Shown: piece by piece, positions 47,541 through 59,000 of the stretch | Layout: every line of letters begins with the position of its first letter | Position numbering within the stretch: position 1 is the first letter of the stretch | Assembly (NCBI GenBank): GCA_039566865.1 | Contig: CM076947.1 | Span: forward strand, 21,205,501 to 21,269,500 | DNA: 64,000 nt | Direction of reading: 5' to 3' | Source: Aurelia coerulea | Lineage: Eukaryota; Cnidaria; Scyphozoa; Semaeostomeae; Ulmaridae | Program-made: the position numbers and the translations under genes | The notes under the pieces: generated by a model | What the model was told of the DNA's origin: nothing | What the model saw: the letters and a program-made list of their open reading frames with translations, nothing else | Databases searched by the model: none

Positions 47541-48422
47541 TACCGGGTGCGCCAAAATAAACCATGCACGTTTGGCAGGCCACAATAAATCTTACACAGG
47601 TCCGATTTTGAAGATTAATGACTTAATCGTTAGCAGAAAGCCTGAATTAGATACTGGGATTTTTGCAAATATTTTCCTTTTCAGTTTTTACTGCTAGAAG
47701 TGAGTTTCCTAAAATTTTAGTTTTCGAAAACACTGAAAGCGATCAAAAAACATCGATTAAGTTTTCTAAAGAATGGACATGAATGGGCAAAGAAAGAACT
47801 TGTTCATGGTGATTTGGGATTTAGAAGTCGACCAATTGTAATCTGCTGAACGAGAATTTGTACTAAACCTCCAAATCCCCCTGAAAACGTTTTCTCTTTG
47901 TTCATTCATGTTGATTCTTTTAAAATTTGATCGACGTTTTTTGATCGTTTTCAATGTTTTCGAAAACGAAGATTTTAAGAAACTCGCTTCTAGCTCTAAA
48001 AACTGATAACGGAAAAATTTGCAAAAAGTCCTAGAATCTAATTCAGGCCTTTTGCTAAATATTAAGCCATAAATCTTCAAAATCGGTCCAATGTACGATT
48101 TTTTTTTTTATACAAATATAAAAATTTACAATGCATTTTACATTTAACTATACCTTTCTAATTAGTATACGACACTACAAGTACGATGCCATGGGGAGCG
48201 AAAGACAATGACTACCCCATGGCCAATATAAAAGACACGCAACGTTCAACTAACTACGACTACACTACAAACGATTAATAACTACTGGATACTGTACTAG
48301 ATTCTATTCCACATCAGATGTCAGGTCAGGGTTGCGATGACTTAAATGATGTCGCAAGCGCAAAAGTGTACGATTTATTGTGGCCTGCCAAACGTGCATA
48401 GTTTATTTTGGCGCACCCGGTA
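47541..48422. mobile_element. Fold-back element TACCGGGTGCGCC, interrupted by SINE
   Basis: Ends TACCGGGTGCGCCAAAATAA and complement pair, followed by CATGCACGTTTGGCAGGCC. Removing the SINE at 48,099-48,366 leaves a continuous palindrome. Confidence 0.6.
48099..48366 (-). mobile_element. SINE-like element with poly(A) tail, flanked by TGTACGA
   Basis: Read on the minus strand, the insertion starts near a GCGCTTGCGACATC region, contains CCATGGGGTAGTCAT and ends in about ten A residues. TGTACGA stands on both sides as a 7-bp target duplication, and the interrupted host repeat is otherwise continuous. A second full copy lies at 19,930-20,170. Confidence 0.65.
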
Positions 48423-48441
48423 TGGTATCGTCCTTGCAATG

Positions 48442-49441
48442 TACTGGGTGTCCCAAAATGATGTATTATTGTTTGATTGCTTACATGTCCATAACCAATG
48501 AACTGATTTTCAAAAACTTTGTTTTATTTGATTGCCCAGAAGCTAAATTGTATTTTAAGATGTTGGTTGTGGTTTTACCTAGACGTTTTCATGTCGAAAA
48601 GAAGATCGATAAACCTGTTCAAATTCAAGCCTTAGATGGCATGAGAAAGAAAACGGCCTATTTGTCCAGTCAACATTTTAGATGAACACCTATTCGCATT
48701 CTCTGAACTCATTATTAACTAAATTCGTATTCTCTGAACGACATATATTCTCTGAACGACATACAGTAAAAACCCACAAATAAGAACCTAAAATTTTGAA
48801 CTCAGCCTGTTTAGGTTCTTATGCAATGAGGCACATCCAGTAATCAGGGTGTAGGTTCTTAATACAGGGAAATATGCGAATCTAAATCTTAGCCAAATAT
48901 ATTTACAGTCTTGGCCCTATCCACTTCAACCCAAGCTTACCCAGTTTACCCCTGCGGGCCCTGCCTATCACAGTTATGTAAGTAATGTTTTTGAGTCCAT
49001 GAAGGAGGTTGATTGGCAAAAAGTTGCATTTACTTCCTAATGAATGAATGAAACGCTTTATTAAGAACCTAGTTGAGATATCAGCCTGAAATGGTTCTTA
49101 TTTATTGGGTACAAACTATATTATATCAGGCTGTAGGTTCTTAATAGATGAAGGTTCTTATGAGCGGGTTTTTACTGTATAAGTTCAGCCTTTTGCATCA
49201 CATCTAAAATATTGACTGGGAAAGTAGACCGTTTCTTTTTCATGCCATAGAAGGCTTGAATTTGAACAGGTTTATCGATCTTCTTTTCAACGTGAAGATA
49301 TCGGCCTAAACCACAACGATCATCTTCGAATACAATTTAGCCTTTCGGCAATTGGATAAAGTAAAGTTTGTGAAAATCGGTTCATCGGTTTAGCGCATTT
49401 AAGCAATTAAACGATAATACATAATTTTGGGACACCCGGTA
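48442..49441. mobile_element. Fold-back element TAC(C/T)GGGTGTCCCAAAATG, complete, with nested insert
   Basis: Both ends are present and pair. The centre is interrupted at 48,764-49,177 by a pogo-like MITE. Confidence 0.65.
48764..49177. mobile_element. Pogo-like MITE (CAGTAAAAACCC ends, TA flanks), nested
   Basis: Ends CAGTAAAAACCC and GGGTTTTTACTG are flanked by TA on both sides, as for pogo/Tigger elements of the Tc1-mariner group. Inside are AGGTTCTTAT repeats. The sister copy is at 33,892-34,366. Confidence 0.65.
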
Positions 49442-49689
49442 GTACAGTAGGTCATATTAAGAAATTCCTTTTTGTAAATTACTGTATATTGAATATAGCG
49501 AAAGATAGAATCTTTCAGAACGGATCGCCATTCCAAGCACGGAATTCAGGGCGATTAGGACCACTGATCAACATCCCTGAGATGGAGAAATATATCAAAG
49601 TCAGAAACAGATTGCAGACAGATCAGGGAATGTAAAATGACACAGGAAGGGTGGCCTGCAAGCAGCATCTTTAGTGCGGATGAGGAAAA

Positions 49690-50720
49690 AGTAGAGGAAA
49701 GCTTCCTGCCACGACAAGGGCAGAATTTGTAATACAATAGGAATAGTTGCGTTTGATTGACACTTCAATTCAAAGCGATTAATGGCTGCAGACAAAGGAA
49801 ATTCTCTCAACCAGTAATTCAAAACGAAGCCGCAAAAGTTTCCCCGAAACTAGCAGGGAAAACTCTTGTCTTGTGCAAGCGAAAGTGGTTCTCAAGAGAA
49901 GTTATGTGCTCATAACCAAAGAAGAAGGGTGAATCTAAAGTTCTGTTTGGCGGATTTTGTTTATTTTCTTCAGGAGCTGTTTTGTAATCGTTTCATTTAA
50001 GCCCTAAATACAATGCTTTCTGCTCGGTTTCTGGATCAAATAAACAAAATCCGCCAGACAGAACTTTAGATTTCATTTCAGTCATTCATTCATTCATTTC
50101 TTTCATTCATTTGATCTTTTTTACCCATGGTAGCCCCTCAATAATAATAATTGATTTACAGGGGGCCATGCTAAAAACTTACAAATAACTACTAATTTAC
50201 AATAAAAACGAAATTTGCTATAAAACCTAAACCTTTCTGATCTCAGGGCCAAGACTGTTCCAAAGCTTGGCGCCTCGGTACACGAAACATTTCTGTCCCC
50301 CTGCCGATTTTAATAATGGCAACCTGAGATTGACTTCAGCGTTTCTAAGAGAACGAATGGTAGAGTTGTTGACTCTCGTGCACATGTCTTTCATATAAGA
50401 AGGCGCGTCCCCATTAAGGGATTTAAAGACCATTTTCTGAGCTTCAAAATCAATAAGCTCAGATCTACCCTTCTACTTTCGTTATAAGGGCATAACGTCT
50501 CTTAAAAACCTCCATTCGCTTGCACAAGGCGAGAGTTTACCCTCTAATTTCGGGGAAACTTTTCCGGCTTTGTTTGTTTTGAATTACTGGTTGAGAGAAT
50601 TTTCTTTGTCTGCAGTAGCAAATCGCTTTGAATTGAGGTGTCAATCAAACGCAACTGTTGCTATTGTATTGTATTACAAAATCTGCGCACGGCGCATGCC
50701 CATCGAGCCTTTTATCACGA
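49690..50720. mobile_element. Palindromic element with AATTACTGGTTGAGAGAATT arms, split by a LINE
   Basis: The arms match those at 58,830-59,490; the right half is displaced by the LINE insertion at 50,067-50,480. Confidence 0.55.
50067..50480 (-). mobile_element. 5'-truncated LINE insertion with (TGAA)n tail
   Basis: On the minus strand a C-terminal RT remnant (VFKSLNGDAPSYMKDMCTR, GAKLWNSLGPEIRKV) is followed by an untranslated tail and repeats of TGAA, as in L2-like elements. It splits a fold-back element (49,690-50,720) whose arms resume on both sides. Confidence 0.65.
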
Positions 50721-52741
50721 GAAGCGCATGCCAAATATTCAGCGGAATAATTCAATTCACTGCCCCGAAAGTGCATTGCATAAAGTTTGCCTTTGAAAAA
50801 TCAAAAGAGTTAGGTTCAAAGGAAATCAGTGCAAACAGATAATATCAAATCAGGCACTACACTATTCAGGTATATGGGATGCAAAAATGATCAAAAATCG
50901 AAAAAATAACACATGCGCTGTTTATAGCACTGAAGGAAAATCAAGACTTGAAATGGGTGAAATAAACTATAGCCGATTTTGGTATATGGATGGCCATTAA
51001 CAAAGACGGCCATTAACAAAGACGGCCATTATGGATGGCCATTAACAAAGACCAAATCAAACTGTCTCCCTCGCTCTAGATCACCAAATCAAACTGTCTC
51101 CCTCGCTATCAAACTTCAAATTAAAACTAAAGGAAGGATTATAAAACAAACTTTACGTACTTCCTTCCATCAAGAACATAGTCAATCGATTTTCCTTTCT
51201 GTTGCAATTTAATTTCCTTTTTTCGTTTGGATAGGAATAATTAAAATTAGGTTTTTTTAGGGAATTTATCTGACAATGTATTAAGTAGAATTTGGAGTTT
51301 ATTGAGTAATTAATTTTTTCTTTTTCTTTTTGTTTTCTTTTCTGTTTTAACAGGGCACATTGTAAAGCAGTTTTTTTTCCGTATGAACTGAATGTTTTTA
51401 CCCTGTATAAATAATTTAAAATGAAATGAAATGAAAATGCGACCCTTGAAAAGTGTCTGAGGAAATTTCATCGGCTGCAGAATGAAATTCGATTTTTACT
51501 TCGACGGATTTAGAGGTCTGATTTGATCTTGCGAGAGGCCATCAGAAAACCGAGTAAGGCACAAATCTACGGAAAGAACCGGGCATCGTTGTCACCACCT
51601 CGGGCCGGAATTCAGTGGGCTGCTGCCTCAAAAGACTGGCTAGCTATCCAAGTATAATTCTGATTCCAAAAAACAGTACGTTTTGTCAAAATCAGTTCTA
51701 AATGATACACAATGCAAGAAAAAAATCGCGTCCCTACAGAGCAATCAAGTCAACCCAATGCACATGCAACATTGCGTCAATGCAAGAAATCTTGCGCGAT
51801 GAAAGCAACAGCTCATTTGCTACCTGCAAAACCAATCAAACTTTGATTGGTCTGCTATGGCCTAAGCGGCATTGTGCATATTAAGCAAGGTAAATAAATG
51901 TTCGCTGATAGCAATTCAAATAAAAGATTGCCGCTTTTTAAAACATCTTGGAAAATCGACAGCAACCTCGATATGCATTTAAAACAAACAAATTCTCAGC
52001 TGGTTCTCTGAGACAGCATCCTCGCTTAAGCATCGTCTGAGAGGAATAACAAATGCGACTCCACCAAAAAGCGACGCTTGGCAATTAGCAAATCAGAAGG
52101 CGTACGCGGCTTGAAGATTCCATACACATTAACCCTTAACCTAATTTAGATTACGACAATTACCGGCCTATTCAGGCAGGGTCTTGTTTGAGGAGCTTAT
52201 GCAGTCGGGTGTGCATAATTCATGAGGGCAAGGTCAGATCACATGATTGAACACAACCCAAGCAGAACGAGTTTGGACGCGGCCTTCAGAGAGCAGCAGC
52301 GAAGTGAAATTCTTGTTAACTTTATTGTTATTTCTAAACAAATAGAAGATTGTAATACCTTTATAACGGAGTGTAACAGCTCGTTCTCAACATCCTGTAG
52401 AGGTAAGTCCAATTTTGCACAACTTGCTCTTTTTAACGTTGCAGGAATTGTTTTGAGCAGCAAGGCTTCGATGACTTTGTGACCTGCAAAATAACGGAAA
52501 GGCCTATCAGCTTGTGGCAAATTTGAATCGAAATCAAAACCGTTGCTGTTTTCGCTGAATGTTCAATGATTTCCTCGTGAATATTTAGATTAATGAAATA
52601 TGGAGAGATAGCACAGTTACATTTGTTTGTATTTTAGCTTTACATACGACAACATGGTCCCGCAAATAAAATGAAACGCTTTTGGATCCAGCCGTTTCAT
52701 TTATCAGAAAGACGATAGGCTACTGCCAGACCCTAATGCAT

Positions 52742-52933
52742 ATCAAATCGTGGGTAAAACTCATTCCGCTACAAACGGAATCGTCTACATACCAAGAGAC
52801 TACTGGATCAAACCGTAGATAAAACCCACTCTGATAGAAACAGAATCGTCTACATACCCAGAGTTTACTGGATCAAATCGTAGGCTAAACTCACTCCGCT
52901 GCGAACAGAATCGTCTACACAATCAGGGTCTAC
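52742..52933. repeat. Three tandem units of about 65 bases
   Basis: Each unit contains ATCGTCTACA and ACTGGATCAAA or ACTGG with a variable AAAC(T/C)CACTC core. Confidence 0.75.
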
Positions 52934-53488
52934 TGGCAACAGATAGGCTGAAAAGCCTCTGGCATTGTAATTTAAGCCTGAGTGCACCTTCACTTTTAAA
53001 CATGGTTTATGGTATGAACACAGGACTTAGCAATAATGTCCTGCTCAACAAAAGCCGTGATTCAAGAAACAGAAGTCTTCTCTTTGAGGGAAAATATTCA
53101 GAAATGTTATTTAGGCTTGGATAAAATTCAAATTTCTTTTAAGCCACTAGTAATATGATTTGGTAGATGTTTTGAGCCACAAAAGATCACTTAAATTTTC
53201 TCGAAGAGGTTTACCAAGAGAGCATTAGTTTTCAATCCATCTCTTCCTAAACTAAATGCTTCACAAAAAATTGGTCCAGTCAACTGTCCTCTTGGCTTAA
53301 CACTGTTTCCTTGCACCATGGAAAGTGAAGAAGCAACTGCTGTGAGATGCAGCTCCAACATAAAGTTCTGCAGCTGCATTTTGTTTGGAATTCTCAACGA
53401 GAAGATGGCCAAGCTGGTTAAATGCCGAGAAGGTCTAATTCCAGGCTAGAGATAGGAGAGAAATCATGAATTTGTTCAAGGTGTTGTG

Positions 53489-53973
53489 GAGCAGTGGTGT
53501 GACCCTCTGACTCTTTGCAGCCAGAACAGTCAGGCAGACAGGGTTCGATCCCAGGTAGAGCCCCACCACTTGAGCGCCATTATGAGGGATGACAGACTCG
53601 ATTAGGTCTCTACTGCTGCTAGCCCAGCGCTCGACGCTAAAAGCGCAACTTCACCTTCACCGTAATCTACATTGATTTTACCTGAATCGAGATTCAAACT
53701 TGAAAAGTTACGTTAAGGCTCATATACGGAGGGTTTTACCGTTGGCAAACTCTTGTGTGTAAGAAACTATGTTTAGTTGACACAATTGAAGGTGAAGTTG
53801 CAGTTTTTAGCGCCAAGCACTGGGATCACAGAAGTAGAGAAGATATAATCGAGTCTGCTACCCCTTGTCATAACGCTCAAGTGTTGGGGCTCTGTCTGCG
53901 ATCGAATCCTGTCCGCCTGACTGTTCTGGCTGCAAAGTCAGAGGATTACATCACTGCGTCACAACACCTTCTG
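53489..53973. mobile_element. Inverted pair of tRNA-like SINE heads
   Basis: The left arm has GTGGAGCAGTGGTGTGACC, like an RNA polymerase III A box, and GGTTCGATCCC, a near-perfect B box. The right arm repeats the same sequence reversed (GATCGAATCC, GACTGTTCTGGCTGCAAAG). The two copies face each other around a centre near 53,730. Confidence 0.5.
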
Positions 53974-54566
53974 CTTAGAAATTGCGCCACAGCTGAACTG
54001 CTTAGAAAAACCACTCCTGAAACAAGGTTTGGAGATAGCGAATTTCTCTTAAGGTTTGGCTTGAGCAATCGATTTTGCACGTTAGGCCATCAAGCAGAAA
54101 GCACGTGGGCCTCGATATTGCTGGTATTCACTGTGCAGTCATCTCTTGATCATTGACCTGTCTACAGTAATTATTGCGGACTACCTTTTATGTTCCTCTA
54201 CAGTATCGACATTAAAGAGCTATTGTCACCCAGGGTCCTTTGCGGCCACGCCGAAATATCAGATTGTCTGAAAACCAAAATTTGGCCTAAACGGGAAACT
54301 AAGGATCCACAATGCAGTAGTTAAACTGATAGAACAGCTCAACTAAAGACAAGTTTTTCTACCAGTCCAACTACTACAGTGTGGATTCATTGTTTCCGCT
54401 TGGGCAAAATTTGATTGTTTGATTTTCAGTCAGTCTCAAATTTCAGCCTTCTTGCTGCAAAGGACCCTCGGTGACAATGGCTTTTTAAATCATTGAAACA
54501 TGAGCGCGTGTATGCAATTCACATAAATGGTCCAGACTTCAAGCACAGATCTTACCTCCTAGCTGA

Positions 54567-54640
54567 AGGTACAGATTGGTACAGATTGGTACAGATTGGT
54601 ACAGATTTGTACAGGTTGGTAAAGATTGGGTACAGATCTT
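54567..54640. repeat. Short tandem repeat (GGTACAGATT)n
   Basis: Four exact 10-base units followed by degenerate ones. Confidence 0.85.
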
Positions 54641-55129
54641 TTCATTGGTGAAGCGTCTTTCATTTACGCTTCAAATATTGGTAGTAAATTCTAAAATGGC
54701 TAAACTGCCTCGTGCTAGAGCTGGCTAAAACAACCCTTCCAAATTGACTTTAAAACTATTTCTTGTTTAATCCATACGAATTGGAAAGATCTGTCATCAA
54801 CGAGCATCAAAAGCAATGGTTTTAAAAGCAAGATGTTTTGCGAATGCAGAATTGCAAAGAATTCGTACATTTCTTAATATTCAGAAAGCAATAACTTTGT
54901 GACTAAAATGAACAGAATTTGCGTTGATTGATTCATCAGAATAGCCCTAGCAACCGACACTTCCAGATGTGGTTTAAATAAAATTGCAAACGGTAAATTT
55001 GGTCCTTCTTACAAATGGAAGACAAATAAAAATTTCTGATGCCATCTTTGGACAGTGAAGTAAACTTGTTTCTTTGCAGACAATGCATTTGGAGCTTTGT
55101 ACTTCAGAGAACGTTCGTTCATAAGATAA

Positions 55130-55664
55130 ATACCGGGTGTCCAAAAAAAGTACTCCCGATTGAAAAATCACAAAAATTTGATTATACAACCGAGCTTCAA
55201 TTTTCTTTTTTAGTCAAGTAGATCAAGGACCAAATTATTTTCCCAGATACAGCAAATTTTGTAATTGCTTTAGAAATTAGCAAATTTAGCTCTTCTTGGA
55301 GTTACCTGGTTTTGAATCATACTGCAAAAAATCACTGATGTTTGCCAGATCAATTTTTGTGTGCATGTGTGCATAAATTTAAATTTTTGTGTGCATAAAT
55401 GACAGAAACAAATGCACACTATCATTGGAGAATTAAATGATGATAAAAATTTGGAAATTTGGACTCTTAGGCACGATCGAGAATTTTGCTGAAAAACTAT
55501 AGCTCAAAATAAGGTTTTTCAACCTTTAATATGTCTACCTTGTTGTATCAAAAGCAAAACTTTTATAAGCTAGAAATGTTTTTGGGTTCTTGACAAAACA
55601 AGTGAAAAAGAAAATTTGATCAAAGGTTTTTACACCGGAGTACTTTTCTTGGGCACCAGGTAGA
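55130..55664. mobile_element. Fold-back element TACCGGGTGTCCAAAAAAAG
   Basis: Ends GTCCAAAAAAAGTACTCC and GGAGTACTTTTCTTGGGCAC pair. It lies just upstream of gene D. Confidence 0.5.
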
Positions 55665-55665
55665 T

Positions 55666-55756
55666 AAACAGATAAATAGATAAGATAAGATAAATAGATA
55701 AACAAACAAACAAACAAATAAACAAACAAACAAACAAATAAATAAACAAATGAATA
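55666..55756. repeat. Microsatellite (AGATAA)/(AAAC)/(AAAT)n
   Basis: A compound simple repeat immediately after a fold-back element and about 135 bases before the leader exon of gene D. Confidence 0.8.
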
Positions 55757-55912
55757 AATAATTTACGTTCACAGTCAACAATGCGAAAATGTTTGTAATC
55801 GATGCAGTTTTGCGCCCTTGGTCGTTTACAAAATGAAATGCATTTGGCTTTGCATCATTTGTTCTTTACAATATTCTTTTTGCATTTGCAGGTTGAAATA
55901 GACGCATTCAAA

Positions 55913-56000
55913 ATGAAGTGGTCACTTTTACTAATAGGACTATGTCTGCTGATTTCGCTAGAATTTGGATTAGGATACCCATTAGATGATGAAAATAATG
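55913..56000 (+). CDS. Gene D exon 1: signal peptide
   Basis: MKWSLLLIGLCLLISLEFGL is a clear signal peptide, followed by the acidic YPLDDENN and a GTAAGA donor in phase 1. A CAG acceptor at 55,889-55,891 puts the start codon 21 bases into an exon, so at least one untranslated exon lies upstream but was not located. Confidence 0.85.
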
Positions 56001-59000
56001 GTAAGAAAATTACACAAATTCTGTTGGTTACGGTTATTTGAGTTGTACCAGGCAAGTAAAGAAGCGCTCCCCCTTTCGCAACTTCTTGTTCCCTGAACAT
56101 AACCGAAAAAATATTGACAATTGCTTCTTTAAAGCTTTATTATCGCTATGTAAACCACACCTGAATCATTGGATCTCAGATATACTCTTTTTGATAGGTT
56201 ATGGCGAGAACTTCTTCAGAACGTAGTAGGGGAGACCGTGGTCAATTGTAACATTGGTTTCTTCTATCGATCAAGTCTTCTCATGTTCTACAGTGCTAAA
56301 CAAGAGATTGTTCTTCATTCAAGAAAAATGTTTCACTGTTTGGGATCTGAAACATCTGCGTAAAATTACATGGGGTGTGAAATTTTGTATGGCTGTTATG
56401 CAAAGAATCTAAGATCTTTATCAAATATTTCCGATATACCCCCCTCCCCTTTAGCTCCCTTAGTTGTAAAATATATGGAATATTGTATAACAGTCATGCA
56501 CTTTAATCATTTAATGATAATAATAACGATTTCTTTTCGTCGTTAGTTAAAGAAGGTGATGATATGGCAGCAACTGAGAAAAGAGACAAAGTTGCAGCAG
56601 AAAAGAAAAAAGATGGCGCTGAAAAAGCAGATGGGCCTAAACCAAAGGATGCTGAACACAAAGCAGGGGAACAGAGACAAGTCACAACAAAAGCTCCTGT
56701 AAAGGCAACGACAAAACCAACCACGCCAGTCGTTGTAACAACAGCAGGGCCTGCTACTACAGGTAAAATGAATTGGTAGACTAGATAAAGTAATATATTG
56801 CATTGCTACAATTAAAGTACTTAAGTATTAGATCCTATGAAGGATATCTAAATATAAGGACAAGTCACAACAGAAGCTCCTGTCAAACCAACGACAAAAC
56901 TGACCACTCCTATGTGTAAATGCCCTATCACTTTCCGGCATCTGAAATAGGCCATACTTACGCAGACATCCAACCTGGATATCATTGGAAAGAAGATAGA
57001 TCGTGCTTTCCGATGGTTTACATCAAATTGGTTAAATACTTATCATTTCCGGAAGAATCTCAAGTGAATTTGGGTTGCGTCTTTTCTTAGACACCTTAAG
57101 TAGAAAATAATTGAAATTACGCATCCTCCACTGAAGCCACACAAATGGGGACAATGTTTTTGGGACACCTTATACAGCAATTTATTATTCTTTCCACGTT
57201 GATCAAGTTTATTATCAATCATCTTCTAGCACCAGTGACAAAACCTACAGAAGCACCAAAACCAACTACGCCAGAGAAGGTGACAGTCGCAACAACGCCT
57301 GCAGTTACGACACCTGTAGTAACTACGCCGGCCCCTGGATCCACTCCAACAGTTGCACCATCGAAAATGCCTCCCACAAAGGCCCCACCAGTCCCAGAAG
57401 AGGAAGGTGATGTCGAAAACTCTGCTAACAATACAAAAAACATGAATGGTGAGTATGGTAGGAACGTAACGCACAACGTAACATAACAGAACAGAACATA
57501 ACAACGTAACAGAAGTAACGAAACAGAAGTATGGTATGGTTAGGTAACGTAATGTAACGTAAGCTTACGTAACCTAACGTAAGCTAACATACTCTAACGT
57601 AAGGATACAGGAAAAAACGAAACGTAATATAACATAACGTAAAGGACAGGGCACCCTAGTGAAGGTTAAAGCAGTATTGCTCCGAATGATGACAAACTCC
57701 ACTCTAGTCCCTGGAACATAACAAAGATGTTGAACAACGCAACGTGTTTGTCACGCAAGCTGTAATTTAGAGAACTGATTGACATTAAGATGGTTTAAAT
57801 TCAGCAGAATACAAGAAATATATGTGACTGAAACTGAAGCAATATTAAGGAATAGATACCCTTTCAACTGTCTTCTGAAGGGGGTCAGACTTTGCAGCGA
57901 ATCTCTTCGAAAGCTTGTTCTCAAAACAACCAATTCAACTGCAAAAGGTTTGAAAAATAGTAAGACTAACTAACGTCGAGATGGTCCTCTCAAGAAGCAA
58001 AATATGAAATAAACCATAGTTTGATCGTTATTATTATCATCATTCTTCCAAGTGATAATTGAAAGACTTCAAGGCTAGAAATTAATACAGTAAATAAAGA
58101 TGGACAGCTTAATGACAACTTCATCCCCAGCGTTGGTATCAATTTTCACCTGTCTCTGCTGACAGCCATTAAAATACACCCAAGCATACAAGCTGACGAG
58201 AATTATTTATTTTTCAGCAACAACATTCCATGTTGCCCTGAGATTCTTAGAAGAGAAATGGTCTGACGATCTCCTTATTACAGTCAACCCAGTATTTGAA
58301 AAGACGAAACAGATGGTGCTAACTTCTGTAAGTATTTCATGAAGTGGTTTTACGCTCTTGCCTATTCTTGTGATCCACTCATTTTATCCTATGGGTGTTA
58401 ATTTGATCGCTATGATAAAAACTTTGAATAAATAATTGCATTTCAGGTGGAAGCTTATTACATCGCAAGCCCTTTCAGCAAGAGTAGATTCAGAAAAAAC
58501 CGTATCTGTTATTTTTGGTCGGCTGCAATTTGATTCTCAGATATATCCTTCTTCATCGGATGTATTCTCATGTCTTTTGATATAAACCCTTTATCGCATG
58601 CAGCAGAAGTGAGCTAGCCCCCAATATTTGAAAGCACGCCTTGCTTGTTTGCTTATTTACATTAATAATTCTACTTGTCAGCCATACAAATACCTTCATT
58701 TGCAATCATTAGCCGCTTGCATGTGAATCAAACGTTGTAAATGGAATTGTTACAAAATCTGCCATGATATGATAACGCTGTCTGTACAGCGGAGAGGCAA
58801 AAAGGCAAAAAAGATGCATCATCTTTAATCATTTGTTGGATGTTTTATTGAGAATCGCCCTAAACGTGGCCACTATGCAGTGTCGCTGGCACGATAACAA
58901 GGGCAGATTTTGTAATACAATAGCAACAGTTTCGTTTGATCGACACCTCAATTCAAAGCGATTAGCGTATGCAGACAAAGGAAATTCTCTCAACCAGTAA

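Larger units (their letters stand above)
46360..55891. other. Intergenic region between divergent genes C and D
   Basis: It is dominated by nested fold-backs, a SINE, a LINE fragment, tRNA-like sequence and tandem repeats listed separately. About 51,000-52,700 holds no recognised feature. The promoters of C and D and the untranslated first exon of D must lie here. Confidence 0.6.

Noticed and set aside
52239..52520. Overlapping open frames on both strands (86 and 93 codons)
   Set aside because: Neither shows a recognisable motif, splice-phase partners or codon bias; a GTAAGT follows 52,402 on the plus strand, but no upstream acceptor or partner exon was found.
57751..57933. Possible LINE C-terminal remnant on the minus strand
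   Set aside because: A faint similarity (LTPFRRQLKGYLFLN) is too short and degraded to support a call.
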